Notes under the pieces: model-generated
Databases searched by the model: none
Told to the model about the DNA's origin: nothing
Seen by the model: only the letters and a program-made list of their open reading frames with translations
DNA from: Lethocerus indicus
Lineage: Eukaryota > Arthropoda > Insecta > Hemiptera > Belostomatidae
Direction of reading: 5' to 3'
DNA length: 64,000 bases
Assembly (NCBI GenBank): GCA_019843655.1
Contig: JACDQD010000105.1
Location: forward strand, 496,001 to 560,000
Made by a program: the position numbers and the translations under genes
Part shown: positions 24,580 to 38,542 of the stretch, piece after piece
How the letters are laid out: each line of letters opens with the position of its first letter
How positions within the stretch are numbered: position 1 is the first letter of the stretch

Positions 24580-26572
24580 TCAAATAATATATAATACTTA
24601 AATTAAATTCTTAATTAAATTGAATTATTTCTTAAGTATGTTATACGGCAGTATATTGTACACATACCCGTACATTTGTACAATTATCCACGATTATTCA
24701 CGTCATTCCATCGCTAAACCTTGAAAATCCATAAAATTGAGGTAGTGTACTGAAATAATTGGAATCTAATTGAATTCTTGTCAGAACTGACAAGTTCTGT
24801 TGGCTGTACGCAATGTAATGAAATTTTAGTAGCGTATGATGTCGGGGACTAATATGCGCGATGGTCGGATGGGATGTGAGCGAGCATCTTATATGGGAGG
24901 CGGTTGACTGGTGGTTTTGCAATTTAAATGCGGTTGTCGGAGGAGGAAGCGCTCTATTTAATTTCGTTTTCGGCGGCATAAATCTCCCAATTTGAATTCT
25001 TAACCGACATGTGTTGTTCAGGACAACATATTGTCCGGAGTTACTAAACACTAATTATTATGGGTCGCTGGAAAGTTTTAAATCACAGAATTTCATTTTG
25101 TTAGGCTGATTAATACGAAAATTACGTCCTACTTGTCCTGCGATATCAATCGGTACGACCCATGAGTATAAAACAGAAAAATTACTTATAATATATTTTT
25201 TAAACTCTCCTTTTTTAGCTGCAATTTTGTTATAATGTTAGTAGAACAACCATTTAAGTTCTGTAATTTTGAAAGTAGGCAGTTTTTTCAGGGGTAAAGT
25301 GTTAATTTCGGTTGGTTAAACAGTTTGCTTTTAATTTCTCTGTTATCTTCAGTTTTAATATTAGGGCGTCTGTTTGTCTTACATCAACTCCGTAACTGAA
25401 GAATTGTTTTTGTTTTATTTCGATAAGGACATTTTATTCCATTCAGCGCGTACAAAGGAGAATTTTGTTTCTAGCAACGGGCAGAAATATTATTTTATAC
25501 TTCGAACAAATCGATTTAATAAATTGATTCGGCCTTGGTCAACTTGAGGCGTAAACATTTGTGAAAGGGCGTATTATCTCGAATGGTTTATCCTTTGGCA
25601 AAGATTAGTTGGGTACTACCTCTATAGTATATTTCATTACTACACGTGTGAGCGTTGGGCCCCGAGAGAATTATACGTTTTAAGGACCTAACAGTCTGTA
25701 AAGGAGATATCTAAAAATTGTTATTGTCAATCATGTATGAAATATTGCAGTTTCGTCTATTCATGGCAACAACTTGAACAATATGTTACACATGGAAAAG
25801 TTTAAACAAATTGATTCAACGTATTGAAATATGACACATAGGTATTTGCCGTTTCCTTTGTTTGAAAAATGAAAGTTTCATAAACATTTAGTAATGCCTC
25901 CCTAAGCGGGAGATTTCGAGAAACCGCTCGATGAATAATTTCAGTTTTCATTTCATATCATAGATTTTGAGATGCCCACATAGAGACGTCTATAGCAGAA
26001 GGACTAAATTTCCTTACACCAACTTCCTTTCCCTAACCCACCGTATACGGATTCAATATGAATAAAAATCACATTACGAGGAAAATATAGTAATGTACCA
26101 GTTGGCATTAAAATGACCAGATGTCGCAGATTGCAGAGACAAAACATCCATATTGGTTGAATTAACTGTCACGGCATATCTCTAGAAATGCAATAGTTCT
26201 TGGTATCTTCTGTTGGGCAAAAAACTAAGTTAGCGGAGTATCACAAGAAGAAATATTTGCAAGCGTGGAGACTAATCCTTCGCCTCTCTATAGCGATTAA
26301 GGGTGCATAACGGGAGCGTCATTACTCAGAACAATTTCTTGTTTCCTGAAAATTATTTTTAAAAAATGTCTTTAGAAGACGACCATGTAACAAAAAGAAA
26401 AATGAAATACCCGCGATTCGTTTTAATGATATGCTATACTGTTGTCGGTTGGTCTCAAACTCTATTTTGTTCTATTCGGATAAAGCAGAAGGCATTTAAC
26501 CAGAATATTTGTCGTAGGCGTATGCATAGACTGCATATGCCGGACATTTCCTTACCACCAGGTTTGTGCATC

Positions 26573-26592
26573 TGTGTGTGTGTGTGTGTGTG
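26573..26592 (+). repeat. (TG)10 microsatellite
   Basis: Ten uninterrupted TG units, in an otherwise non-repetitive GT-rich stretch. The cysteine/valine-rich frames over it are products of the repeat. Confidence 0.95.
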
Positions 26593-29445
26593 CATACGGT
26601 CGCGTGTTTGTGTATTTGACCCGATTTTGTAACGGTCTCCCTTTGTGTGTTCTCCGATCCGGTGTAATGGCGGGGTGCGGGCGCGGGGCTAAGCAAATTG
26701 AAATTTACCCCCCTCTCAGTTGTGCTCAGCTCCCCGCCAACCGTTCTCGTTTCGCATTGTTCAGTCGGCGTATTGTAAGGTGAGGGCTCGTGCCTGTCCC
26801 AATCTGAACGTGTCCCCACCTTCAAATTATACGATTAGTCGCCTGGACCGGATAGAAACTGTTACATAAATGACGTGTAATCTTTCGACTGGAAATGGAC
26901 TTGTTGATTGGGACGCTGCATGATTTCTCTAAGGGATATAACTTTCCAATTCGTGTTTAGTTCACGTTACTGATTTTACTTTTCACCCCATAACTGACAC
27001 CCATTCAGTCAATATAGAAACCTTTTTAATTCTGATTTACAAATAGGCTAACAGACTGAAGGATTCGTGCTCGCCTCCTTCGTTCATCTGAGTTAACAGA
27101 AATAGTTTCAGCCCGTTAAAAATAATCTCATTCAGTTTCTCTTAAGAAGTGACTAAAATGTTCGAGTACGCTAAAAGAGATTTATTTTTATTTGAATGTT
27201 TTAATTAAAAAAATTGAAGTTACAATATTAGCCGGGTTAATTTTCTTAACACGTATCCCCACTTTCAGAAATAATTTTTGCAGTCGTTTCTACCTTCTAA
27301 TAATGGTGGATTTGAGTTTCTTTTCGCCTCCGACGCGCACCTGCCAGAAAGGAAGGAGGAGGAGGAGAGAGTTTGGTTCAATTAGTGCGGTATTGGGCCG
27401 GTTTCAAGCCCGGTGGCTCGCAGTATGGCGCCAACCAGCACACCCACACACACGTATCCATCACACCAAGACCCCATGCCCATTAGACTTTTCCACTAAT
27501 AAATGTGTCCTTCTCTAAAGCCCCTACAAGTCTCAATATCCATTTTGCTTTCCTCTTAATTAGCGCTGCTATACCTCCTATTGGATTATAGGATATCTCC
27601 TTTAAATCTCTCATTTACTATATTTCTGTGATCCCGGTATGATCTATACATAGTCGGCGTTAAAGCCATTAGCAATGAATACACAATGACTAAGATTTAT
27701 TTCTTATTTGCGCGCATCCTTTCTGTTTACAAACAACTTATGCTAAATTCTGAGTTCCTTACGATAGCATAATTTAGTACCAAATAGACGCGTAGTTGAA
27801 AATAGTGTTTTTCTTGATCAATTTTAAGGTATGGATTTCACGGGATACATACGAGAGAGCTCATTGAACGTATCCTAAAGCTACATTTTAAACAATTCAC
27901 GGCTAATAGTAGTGGGGGGGTCCATAGTGCCGGTCCACTTAACCCGCCTTTCTATCCACGTTTCGCAAGGCAGACCAAGGACTCGAATGTCGACTTCGTT
28001 CCGGAAAATAAAGGTAGAAACATTGCTGAAACCTGAAAACTGAAACTTATTGTATTTCTATTACCATACTAGCATAGATAGATTGAAACTGTCGTTGCCT
28101 ACTTTCTTAACTGGGTTGAGGAAACTAATAAATCCATTTGCTGAGGGGGAGCCGAGTTTTAAATCACTTTGTATATGTCGACTGTTTCCAGAGATTGATC
28201 AACTGACTGTAAGATATGAAGTGAATTCTGGGAACGCGGGATCGGAACTACAAGGTTCGTTCTTTGCGATATGTTAATAAGAGCTATCCATCAACTTTTA
28301 GCTTCATTGAAAGATATTTTCGACCGTTGTTTGTTATAAACCGTTCAATTTTTCGACGTGGGTAAGTGTTCTTTAGCAAATGCGCGCAGTGGAACAATAA
28401 CGTTGGATGACGCGTCCAGAATACCATGAGACGCTATTAGAGATTGCACTCTTAGGTCTTTTGAGTCATTTTTATCAAACGATTGCAGGAGAATATTGCA
28501 TAACCGGTTCACTCGGTTGGAATGGGTTGTACAATGCGCTCTATAACGGTCCATTTAATATAAGAAATCTGTAAACGACAAATAAATGTATTACATCGTA
28601 ATTTTGGCTTTACACATAATACACAGGCTTTATTCATATACACGTTCATAATAAATGTTTATTATATAAGCGTTATAAACTGTTCATTCATAACTGGTCG
28701 CCAAGCTTGATGCACGCGTGTAATTTAGTCCTAATCAGGGTCCGTTGGGATAAGATAAGTGTAACTGATAACTCGGTTACAGTCGGTCAATAAAATATAA
28801 TCTCCAAAGTAGACCAGAGGTATTTTGCAATCATTCGTTTTGAAAATCATTTTAGCAATACGAAAAAAATTGTTATCGATTTCAGTTAATAATGACGTGA
28901 TATTTAAATTCGTTACGCGGCTTCTCACTTCCTTTTAAGTCAATATTCTTTCGATGAGTGGTCGGGATATACGTTCAAAACTTTACGTTTTAATATTCTT
29001 CCATGGTAGTTTTAATTTGCCTTAGAAACGAATGCTGAACTAAAAATAATTATGAGAGGGGTGTCGGGCGTACGGTTTAGGGAAGTAGAAAAAAAGCGGA
29101 AGCGAAACGTGGCATGAGATGCGGGAGGACAGACGAGACAGTCTTCGAGAGCCGGAAGACAATTCAGAATGAAGTGGCTAGGAAAGGACAGAACAGACGG
29201 ACCTACCCCAGACAATGGACAGGCCACTGTTCAGAAGGAAACGTATAGTGTTATTAAACACAGTCAGTTAAACTGCCGTCCATAAACTGTATTACGCCGC
29301 GATGGGCGTGCTCCGTCGTCAGTCGTTAAATAGCTCTGTTCACAACACAATCGAACAGTTACACACATCGTACTTGTTGACCACACAAAGAAGATATACC
29401 AGATATATCTCGTAACATTTGTTCATAAGTGACGAACATATCTTC

Positions 29446-29446
<1 letters not shown>

Positions 29447-29505
<59 letters not shown>

Positions 29506-29514
29506 CATAATTAC
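29447..29514. repeat. (TA)34 microsatellite
   Basis: 68 bases of uninterrupted TA. The (IY)n translation across it is not a gene. Such long perfect tracts are likely to vary in length and may be collapsed in an assembly. Confidence 0.97.
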
Positions 29515-32500
29515 ACCAAAAATGTGTACAATCAATAACATTTTCCTATTAAAAATCATGTTCCTAAAACTTTGGAACTTCTCCTAACAGGGATGTGTAG
29601 AGGGCATCCATGTAAGGGTTAAAAAGGAAGGAAGAGAAGCAGTGAGATGGGGGCGTGCCTTCCGGTCGGTTTGAGGAAGTGAATGAAAGTCTCTTAATGA
29701 AAGAAACTTATTGTTAGTCCAGTGAACGTTAGCCATTACCGGAATAGTCAGTCCTTTCCCTATTTGCTCGCCGTAATATCAACTATGATGATTCCATATT
29801 TGTAAGCACTGTGTGTTAAACCTCTGTAATGATTTTTAACTTGAAGGTTTCCGGCTCTCCTACGCTCCCAACCTTAACAAGGGACAGTTGTGTCGAGCAG
29901 TTCATATTTTGTGAACCCTAGGGTTGTGATGTTGCAAAATACGTGGCAAATAATTCAAGTTTGAAAACATGTCTATATAGTGAACTTAATTTAATCTTCG
30001 ATACTGGACGTAAAACGTAACCCTGGATCGGTTTTCTCGTTAGCTGCTTGAGCTCGTCACCATGACGAACCAGGTTGAATGGTTTGTACCTCACGATCGT
30101 GGACAACAATTACACGTCATCACTTTCACGGGGCTAGGAGGACAATCGGTGATACTGTGCACTGTATAGGGTTTGTTCCACCCTCATGTCCAGTTCAGCA
30201 CAATTGCCCTCTATTTCACTGTTCGCACTCACTGCAATAATCCTAAATTCGTTCGACCTGTCATTGTTCACTATTACAGAATAGTGGCAAATATAGTATC
30301 CCACTTCCAGAAAGTGTGTGTATTAGGAAAATGCCGTAAGCAGAACTATAAGGTATTGTTTTATTCCTTCTGCGGAAGTGATCTCCCGCATGAACCAACA
30401 GAACTTCCATTCTTGCAACAATAGGTTACAGGCAAATTATATCGAACTACAATTCAGATTAATATTTACTCTAAAGATTTCTCGTAATATCGAAACCGTC
30501 AAATCCATCTAATTGGCGATTATTACTGGCTTCGATTTGGAACCGAACTTCGTACGTAGTCCGTTTGAAGCACATTCTGGTGATTGCCAACGCGGTATTG
30601 GCAACGTTGCGAAGATTATTCGCATTCGACGTTTTCCCGATTGCCTTCAACTTGCAACTCGAAGCGGTTTCTGCATTGCGGAAATGAATACATAATAAAA
30701 ACTCATTGAGCAATACGTTTGCGGGTAGGTTTAGACTCTTGAAATAAATCTTTCATGGCAGGTAGAAAATTGAAATATTTGGTTATCGAAATATTTTTTA
30801 TTTCTTCTTATGAGATCGCACTAAATGGAAAAGATAAGCTGAGTTGTCGCTTTACATTTATATTTACATTATTCTTGTCCGTTACATCATTCTCATCATT
30901 TCAGTTTCAAATCATTTCGAAGTTTCAAATGTGAGGTTCCCTTGTACGGGGCGAAAAGGGAAGTATGTGCAAGAAAGGGGAATTGGGGTGTGTTGAAGTT
31001 AATTGGTATTGGGCTGTAAGGTGGGCTCGCTCTCCTCCGGCCCCTGATGGCAATTCCCCTGCAAAAGTCCAAACTTGGCCAGGGCTAAACCACCGGCTTT
31101 AGCTTTAAACTCCGACAAAGCGCTCGATTCTGTTTGTGTCGACCTGCAGACCTATTAACAAGTGTTCGCGTCGCATAATTCGGTGCTTCATTAAGCTTAC
31201 TAGCATAAAACTCTGCGCGTGTAAATATTCATTAAACTTAAAAATTTGACACTCAAATCATAAGTTCATAGAATACAGTATGTACAAAAATAAATGAAGA
31301 TGTATATGTACGGAGAGAGTTGTGAGCATGACAAAAATCAAGCACAATCAGGCAAACGGTTTTTTATTTTCCTTTATATGTAACAGTGTGGTTGCATCCA
31401 ACATCATTCCTAAAACTCGTGTGTGCGCTTGAAGTATTCCGGTTTAATTCCGCAGTATTGAGGCGCGACCAGTTCAAGAATTAATTAAACCTGCATTGAG
31501 AAACGTTGTAGTGCCAAATAGCCGTTTAATACGAAATTTGACCGCATTATTCGACCGGAATAAGTTCAATGGAATTAATTAAAGCAATGGGGTGTAGCAT
31601 GAACTCGGAGGTCGGATATTAATGAAATGTTGAAGTGTTATCAGGCCGGAGGAATGGTTAAAGCCAGTTACCAGGTTACCAGTTAGGGTAGCGCTTTCTC
31701 CTTCTATGATCCCCCAGGAGAGTTTTCTTGTCTAGGATTTACACATGTCCAATGAACTGTTAAATATCGTTGAATTTATTACTCATGCTCAACCGTTTTT
31801 AAGGTACTGCTTGTTTAAGTGTTGACAGATTGCCTATATACCGTTTGTTCGTGTTTTTATTATAATTAACTCTCATGTTCCATTACAAATTAACTTTTGT
31901 AACCGCGTTTCGCGTGAAACATACATATATGAATATGTGGGAAAATATATTACCGGAATTTTTGTTATATATGAAATAAAATCAGTTGAAAACGTTCGTT
32001 CTCTTTAAACATTTCGCAACTTTGGTATACAGTTATAATGCCACGAGCTCGGAGCTTAATATTTAAAAAAAATTGTTGTAGAATAATGAATAAGCTGAAG
32101 GCTTTCGCCATAATTAAATTAACAGTTTATACAAACAGGTCTTATATATTTTTTTCTACTTTCATTTTCATCTCATTTATATTTTAGGGCCATGCTGACC
32201 GCTTGTCATTTCCAGAAAATGCTAGAAGAAATTCTATTTATATTAATGTCTTGCCCTGTCAGCCCCATTGGGAAGGCGGTATTTAAACTGTTAATGCGAT
32301 TGACCTTTTAACCTTTACAGTGAATGTGGACTGTCATTCCTTGAAACAGAGTTGCTGTATCTTCTTCGGTTCTACAATACATTATATTGTGTAGAAAGTA
32401 TCTATGTATCCCAATTTGGCTGGGTACTACTGTTATTGTTGGTGAAACTACACATATACCCCGAGGGGACAAAGTAGTACCTTTATAATGTAAAATAATT

Positions 32501-35500
32501 TCAACCTTTTTTGATTCGGAAATGGAATTGTGGATTATTATATATCGATAAGTTTAAACTTCATCAGCCACATTTATCTGCAACTGAGTTAACGTAAAAA
32601 AGAGAACAACTATAATTATTACTCAAATATTCTGTTCTAAATCCATCCCCTGTATCACCGGCAGAAACTAATATAGACAGTATTCTTTTTCGCAATAGAT
32701 TGGGAAAGAAGCTACTATATAAAAACTGTACTTTATATAGCGGTATGAGTGTTGGGCGAATGGTTGGGATACGGTTAGACATTTCGAGGAGACATGAAAT
32801 TGACTAGGTAATCCTTATTGAGAGGGGGATTGGTGGGCTTCTTCACGGGAGGATATCGTTCCCCACTCCCTATCCTATTACCGGAATTACATCTTCTTTA
32901 GTTCCCCCATCATAATACGGCGTATGGCACTTGGAAATTTCGCGATATTATGTTTACCACAAATTTACACCGCAATTATTGATATCCCTCTTCCGTCTTC
33001 ACCTATACCCAACCCGCCGCACGTCATCAGGCGGTAATGATCTCTTTTCCTTCCTTTATGTTTTTAACAGGATGGATTGTGTACTATTTTTACAGAGTCT
33101 AGCTATGTGTATTTTTTTGTTATGTATTAAAACCATAATTATGGTGAATTGACAAATACACGCGGATTATTTGATTTTTCCAATTACTAATATGTTTAAT
33201 TTTTTTCATGAAATGTTAAAGTACTGTAGCCTAGGTGTATCTCTGAATCTGAACAGAAAATTGTCTCAGTTAGCGCTGCCTGTTGGTAGCGGTGTTTCGT
33301 AGGTCCCCAGTACGTGCGTCGCTGAGTGTTCAACTTTGGTGCTCGCGTTTATAGTTTAAATGGATCGAGTTAACTGTTCAAGAAACTACTGGGTAGTACG
33401 GGAGCAGGGATCGGAGTTCTATGCACGGCAGTATCGACTCGAGGTCGGGCAGCTTTTTATTTAGCATTGTCTGAACCACATTTATCATGGGAAACGAGGG
33501 TGAGCATGTATGGTTTCTATGATCTACTGAAGAAGACAGATAAAATATACGTATGATAGTGAGGAAGGACTACAGGTATTGATTTTACCATTATCTCATG
33601 GTTTGTTCCCCTACACCTGAATGCATTTGTACAGTCAGTGTAATTTAATTTAATTGCCAGCAAACTAACACAGTACTTAGTCTATTGTAAATTTTGTTAT
33701 GAACACTTTCCGCTATTGTCGTTGCGAGCGGCACAAAAAATGATGAGTAACAATTAGATTAATAACCCCTTTGGTTACTTTTTATCGAATATTGGCGGCT
33801 GAACGGCCAGGCTTTATAATGGGAAACCTACATCTGTTCCATAAACGGGAGAGGCGTTTTGATCGAACTGAATGAAATAGATAATTGAAGGGGCTGAAGG
33901 ATGGGAACAGATGCGTCGTTGAATGAAGCACGTTTTTAGTGGCAACATCGCAGCTGAGACGCCGGACAGATTATATATGCACCGTTGTGCAGTTATATGC
34001 GATTCATCTAGTAATCCAAGATATATATAGGGCTCAATGGTTTTAAAACCACTTGCAAAATTTACCTCCTTATAGCCACATTTAAGTATGCGTAGTATAA
34101 GGTAAAACTTGTTTACGGATTTTAATTCCCGTACGATTACAAATAAAAATCGAACTTATTTTTGCCGCAAAGGGAGTCTCGAGTAGTGTTGAAAATTACG
34201 TAAATTATATTTGAATAATCTGAGTGAAATGAGACTGGTAAAATCCGACGAAGGCACATCCGGGTTGTTGTTGTGTTGTTGAGCGGAGTGAAGTTCCTTG
34301 GAGGCAGATTAGCTAACTGTTTTGTGGCGTGTTTTGTGCGCCTATGTAATTGTATGAGGGTGATTCAGCCGCCCGTCCCTCCCGCTGCTCCTGATCAACA
34401 TTAGGGGTCGCATTGTTGTCCTTCGGTTGCCATGGTTCGGTTCCGACCAGAAATCGATCTAAGAAAACCTAGTTGAGCGAGTGCACCCTCCCCCACCCCT
34501 CTTACCAAAAAAAAACTACAGGTTCAGAAGTTAACCCGAATTATCCCTTTTCCCCTATGTTGCTAGCGGTTGCCATTGAAACGCGTTACCACAAGTATGA
34601 GTTTTACCCCTAGGACGGTATCGACTTTTCACCGTTGTCAGTAGTATCCGATCGACCACATTGAAGCCATATTTGATCATGATTGTATGACTCAACTATC
34701 TATGATTAATAGATACTATTTACGCTAGTTTATCCCCAATCGGAACAAATGTAACAAGAATGGAAATGCCCCCCTCCACGCAACCGCCCGATACCCCTTT
34801 AAAATAATTGAAACATTTCGCAAAGTCGAACAAATCACGAGCATAAATGCTATTTAGCTAAATACTAATTAGTATATAGTAGAAGGTGTTAGTTATAATT
34901 AAAATTGATGTGACGAATGATGCTGCTAACTCATAAATAAAAAGTATTATTTCATCGTCGAATTGTTGTATGCGCGATATCTAAAGGCTTTTGCACACAT
35001 CAGTGGAACTTTGGTAAACGTGTTACTTCAAAGGGAGTAGAGGAGTAAGCCCTACACCGGCGGGGCGTACCAACTGTCACAAGGTTGAAGGGACTTGTGT
35101 ATGTGTGTCCGGAACAGAGGATCTATTACTGTTAAAATGGTAGCCGTGTGTCAAGTCAGAGGAGACTGACTGATAGCATGCTTTCTAGGGCGAAGGACGG
35201 CCAGAAACAAACAGACTAGTGGGGTATTTGCTTTTATGTCTCTCTCATTCCACATCAATCCAACTGAGATTATTCATCCAGTCCACTCGAATTTCACATT
35301 CCAAATTTCACTATAGATTAGCAGTATTTATTTTACTTCGTCAGAGCTTTATTCAGAAGTGGTCTATATACATTACCAACAGAAATGTGTAACATTTACG
35401 TCTGAAGTAAACTTATGTATTTCAGGGGAAACGTGATACAATTTCGGTATGAAACATTTTAGTTTGCCTCTTTTTTCTCCCACGAACTGTTCAGTTATGA

Positions 35501-36560
35501 GACTTATGAGACAAACATTACAAATATTTAATATCGTAAACGTTCAAAAACATCCATATTTGGAAGTCGCTCAATGTCTGTCCGATTTCAGCGTTTCCTC
35601 CACCGTTGCGATACTCTTTGGACGTTCTTCACCACGGCAGACAGCCAACGCGTTTTCGAGACACACAATAAACCTGACAAGAGATTCTGATATAATAATT
35701 AAGTGACAGTTGGAGACAGACGAATTAGAGAATAAAGTGGCAATAAAGTGTAAAGCTGAAGCTAGGGCGGAGGCTCGAACTAATCCGGATTAGTGTACAG
35801 CTTTTGTCTTCTTACCCCCGTGTGCACTCTGTTCAAAACTAACTAAGAGCGTTTAAGCCTTCAAAGGGATTACTGATCCTGTTTCCTTTGCAACTTTGTA
35901 ATCCTTCTCACTCAACTTTTATTTCCGACGTGGGCCTATTCTTTATAATAAGTGTTCCTCTTGTTTGTTGTCTTGTTTCGGCACCTCCTGTAAAGTAAGA
36001 CATTATTTAGAATTGTCGGAATGTTTTCCTTTGGTGTCTTCAAGTAAAATTATTTCGTATATAATTTGTTTTACACTTTTCTATTTTTATTTCGTCAACT
36101 GTTGCATGATTTGGGTGCAGTGGCAAATGGTCCTAGATAATTTACGGGATCCAATGGAATTACTCCCAATCTTGAAAATGACGGGCCAAATTCTAAAATG
36201 AGAAGCTATGTCCACGCTGGAAGAAATAAGACTAGAAAGCTGTGGAAATATCGACTGAGAGTGTATGTCGCACGTACGGGCGCTAATCAAGGGCGCAGGT
36301 GGTGGTGGGTCGGTGCGGTTGAGCGCGCCTTGGAGAACGCCTTTCATATTTTCCGGGTTCGAATTCTTCCGCAAGATTTAATGCGGAGGTGGGGACCGGC
36401 ATTTTTTTGGCGGATGAAGCAAAATTCTTTTCAGGGTAACCCCAACTCTTCGTATTCTAGGTTAATCTAGGTACTGTACCGGATCTCATTATGTTTTATT
36501 CCACGTGTATATTACATTGTGGCATTATAAAAATGGGGAAACTGAAAATAAAACAAGTTG

Positions 36561-36583
36561 TGTATTTTGGTTATTAGGTAAGC
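36561..36583 (+). other. Second, weaker candidate ratchet point
   Basis: TGTATTTTGGTTATTAG|GTAAGC combines a TAG acceptor with a strong GTAAG donor on the sense strand. The upstream tract is T-rich but broken by G and A, so it is weaker than the site at 21837. If both are used, intron 1 would be removed in steps of about 19.3, 14.7 and 9.5 kb. Confidence 0.35.
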
Positions 36584-36780
36584 GTGAAATTATTTTAAGA
36601 GACACACCTTTGTCTTATTGCTTAACGAGTCTGTTTGGACCAATTAATTTCGCCCATTCAGTTGTTGAGAATATTTAAACTCTACTGTCGTAAATCGATT
36701 TTAATGATCGGGATTGAAGTCATTATTAACTGGCTTTATTTATTTATTGATTTCCGACAGTAACTTTCTGAGGACTGGAT

Positions 36781-36792
36781 GCCCTCTAGTGG
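36781..36792 (-). promoter_or_regulatory. CTCF-like binding site
   Basis: GCCCTCTAGTGG reads CCACTAGAGGGC on the minus strand, and the next base gives CA. It fits the CTCF core CCASYAGRKGGCR at every position. CTCF is present in most insects and binds insulators. The site lies about 200 bases downstream of the weaker ratchet candidate. A single motif match in 64 kb has limited weight. Confidence 0.4.
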
Positions 36793-37427
36793 ATTGACGG
36801 TTGTTGTTTTTGTTAACTTTGTTAGTTTTTGTGGGGGGCCAGTTGGTCTTCTATTGACTATGAATGGGGTTCGTTAACTGCTTTCTATAAACAGATTACA
36901 TAGGCAGGGAGGAAGTTAGGGGAGGGCGGGAGGGAGCGTGATTTGTGTTTTGAAACACAATGCGAGAAGGGTTCGGATGCTGACGCTGGACCGCCTCATT
37001 ATTATTGTTGCACTAATGACTTCATATTATATAATAACGCGACTCTAATCAACTTAACCTTCACACTCTTTCGCATTTGACTCCAAGTTCCGGTCTAAGA
37101 GTTCCTGTCCAACTACCCTCCTGTTATTCCTATTTTCGGCATTATTATTATTAATGGGCAAACGTTTTTATATATATATATGGGCAATGATATGATCTCT
37201 GAGCAACTCTCTTTTGTTTCTAAACCTTACATTATAGCCGGTTATCCCAAGTCAAAATTATCTGGATGTGAGTTTGCTAAATATTTTATTTCAAAGAAAA
37301 TTCTTTCGCCTCATGAAACCCTTTATCTCAACCGTCGAAGGCTTAAACGTCCATCCATTGCTCCTTAAACCGAAACCTAGTATCATTATTTACGAACGTC
37401 TCACCCATCTGGGAGCGGGGCTTTATT

Positions 37428-37449
37428 TCCTAAACTCCAGAGTTTAGGA
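37428..37449. repeat. Perfect 10-bp inverted repeat
   Basis: TCCTAAACTC and GAGTTTAGGA are separated by only CA, giving a near-continuous 22-base palindrome. It would be cruciform-prone as DNA and too tight for a simple RNA loop without opening the inner pairs. Confidence 0.7.
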
Positions 37450-37819
37450 GCGAATACTATTTGAAGACTGTATTTATTTTAAACTCAAAGAATCTATTGA
37501 GGAAGTTGGTTGCGAATCTGAACTATGTAATGTGGTTGGCACAGCCACAGATTGGAGCGATTCCAAGAGTTAGATTGTAGGGTAATATAAAATGAGTTGG
37601 CGGTGACTCACCTATGCAATTTACCCGTCCAATTTTTCCTTTGGACATAGGAATTAAACAATAAATAAGTGCCCAACTATGGTTTTGAATGTAAAATTCA
37701 AAACTCGCTTATCGAATATAGCGAAACGCAATATTGGCGGTGGTTTTACTGGTGTACCATTTGTTGAGTGAATTCAGCAGATGATACAGAATTACAATTT
37801 ATCATAATCGCATATCGTC

Positions 37820-37885
37820 CTCCTGGGTGTTTTCCGTTTCTGACGTTTCGGAATTCTCACCGGTTCCATCATCAGAGTCCGAGTG
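37820..37885 (-). repeat. Dispersed repeat family A, minus strand copy with hammerhead-like core
   Basis: On the minus strand, CTGATGA (37875-37869) is followed by GGAACCGGTGAGAATTCC and GAAACGTC (GAAAC at 37849-37845). GGAA/TTCC can form the helix II base. The segment aligns with 8475-8560 over about 60 bases, including the trailing AAAACACCC. The two copies are 29 kb apart in opposite orientation. It is conserved at the same core bases as the first copy, which is what a ribozyme motif would show, but two copies are too few to prove constraint. Confidence 0.5.
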
Positions 37886-38542
37886 AAGAGTCTGACACAC
37901 TGTAAGGCTGCAGGCCGTGAAATTGTTCCATATTGATGAATCAGTGTAGATGAAGTAGATTCCCCCGTATTCCTGACCAAAGATTGGATATTTATGTGAA
38001 AACTAACTTTTCTTTTCATGATTTCGAGTTTTATTATTTTTTCATTTTGTTTATTGTATCCAGTCCAGTTCCCACGGTATCTCTTATGCGGATTTTCCCA
38101 GACAATTAGCCGCCTAAAGTTTTTGTGAAATCGAATTCCACCGGATGAAGTGACTTCTCACGCTAAATTAACATACATTTAGGAAAATAATCCACCCATT
38201 TTTAAATTTAGGTTCGAAAGAGTTGAAATTTTTCAAATGGTGTCCTAGGATACTTTTTTATGGAACTTCGATGTCCCGAATAATTTACGCGTGTCGCGGT
38301 CAAAGCTCGAAAGAGGAAGCACAATTTCGGTTTTGTGCCATATTGCTGACAACTTAAAGTTTGGTTCATTGATTTCACTAGAACGTAAGTATAGTCAGTA
38401 CAAGTAAATTATTATTCAGAAAATATGAATAAAGTCATTTCCCCGGATATCCCATGACGTTACTTTTTCTGGAACTAAATTCATATTATGTGTAAGACTG
38501 AATGATATTTCAGGGACTTTGATTTTTCCCTAAAGGGGGAAT

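Noticed and set aside
29359..29559. Minus strand frame with an Ile-Tyr repeat
   Set aside because: It is simply the (TA)34 microsatellite translated.
36345..36370. GGTTCGAATTC resembling a tRNA or SINE B box
   Set aside because: No convincing A box at the right distance and no cloverleaf arms could be formed around it.
37235..37260. GGTTATCCCAA resembling the expected Gly-Tyr-Pro-Gln start of the next Ig exon
   Set aside because: It lies upstream of exon 2, has no acceptor before it, and the following codons do not give the Trp-Leu-Lys strand of an Ig domain.
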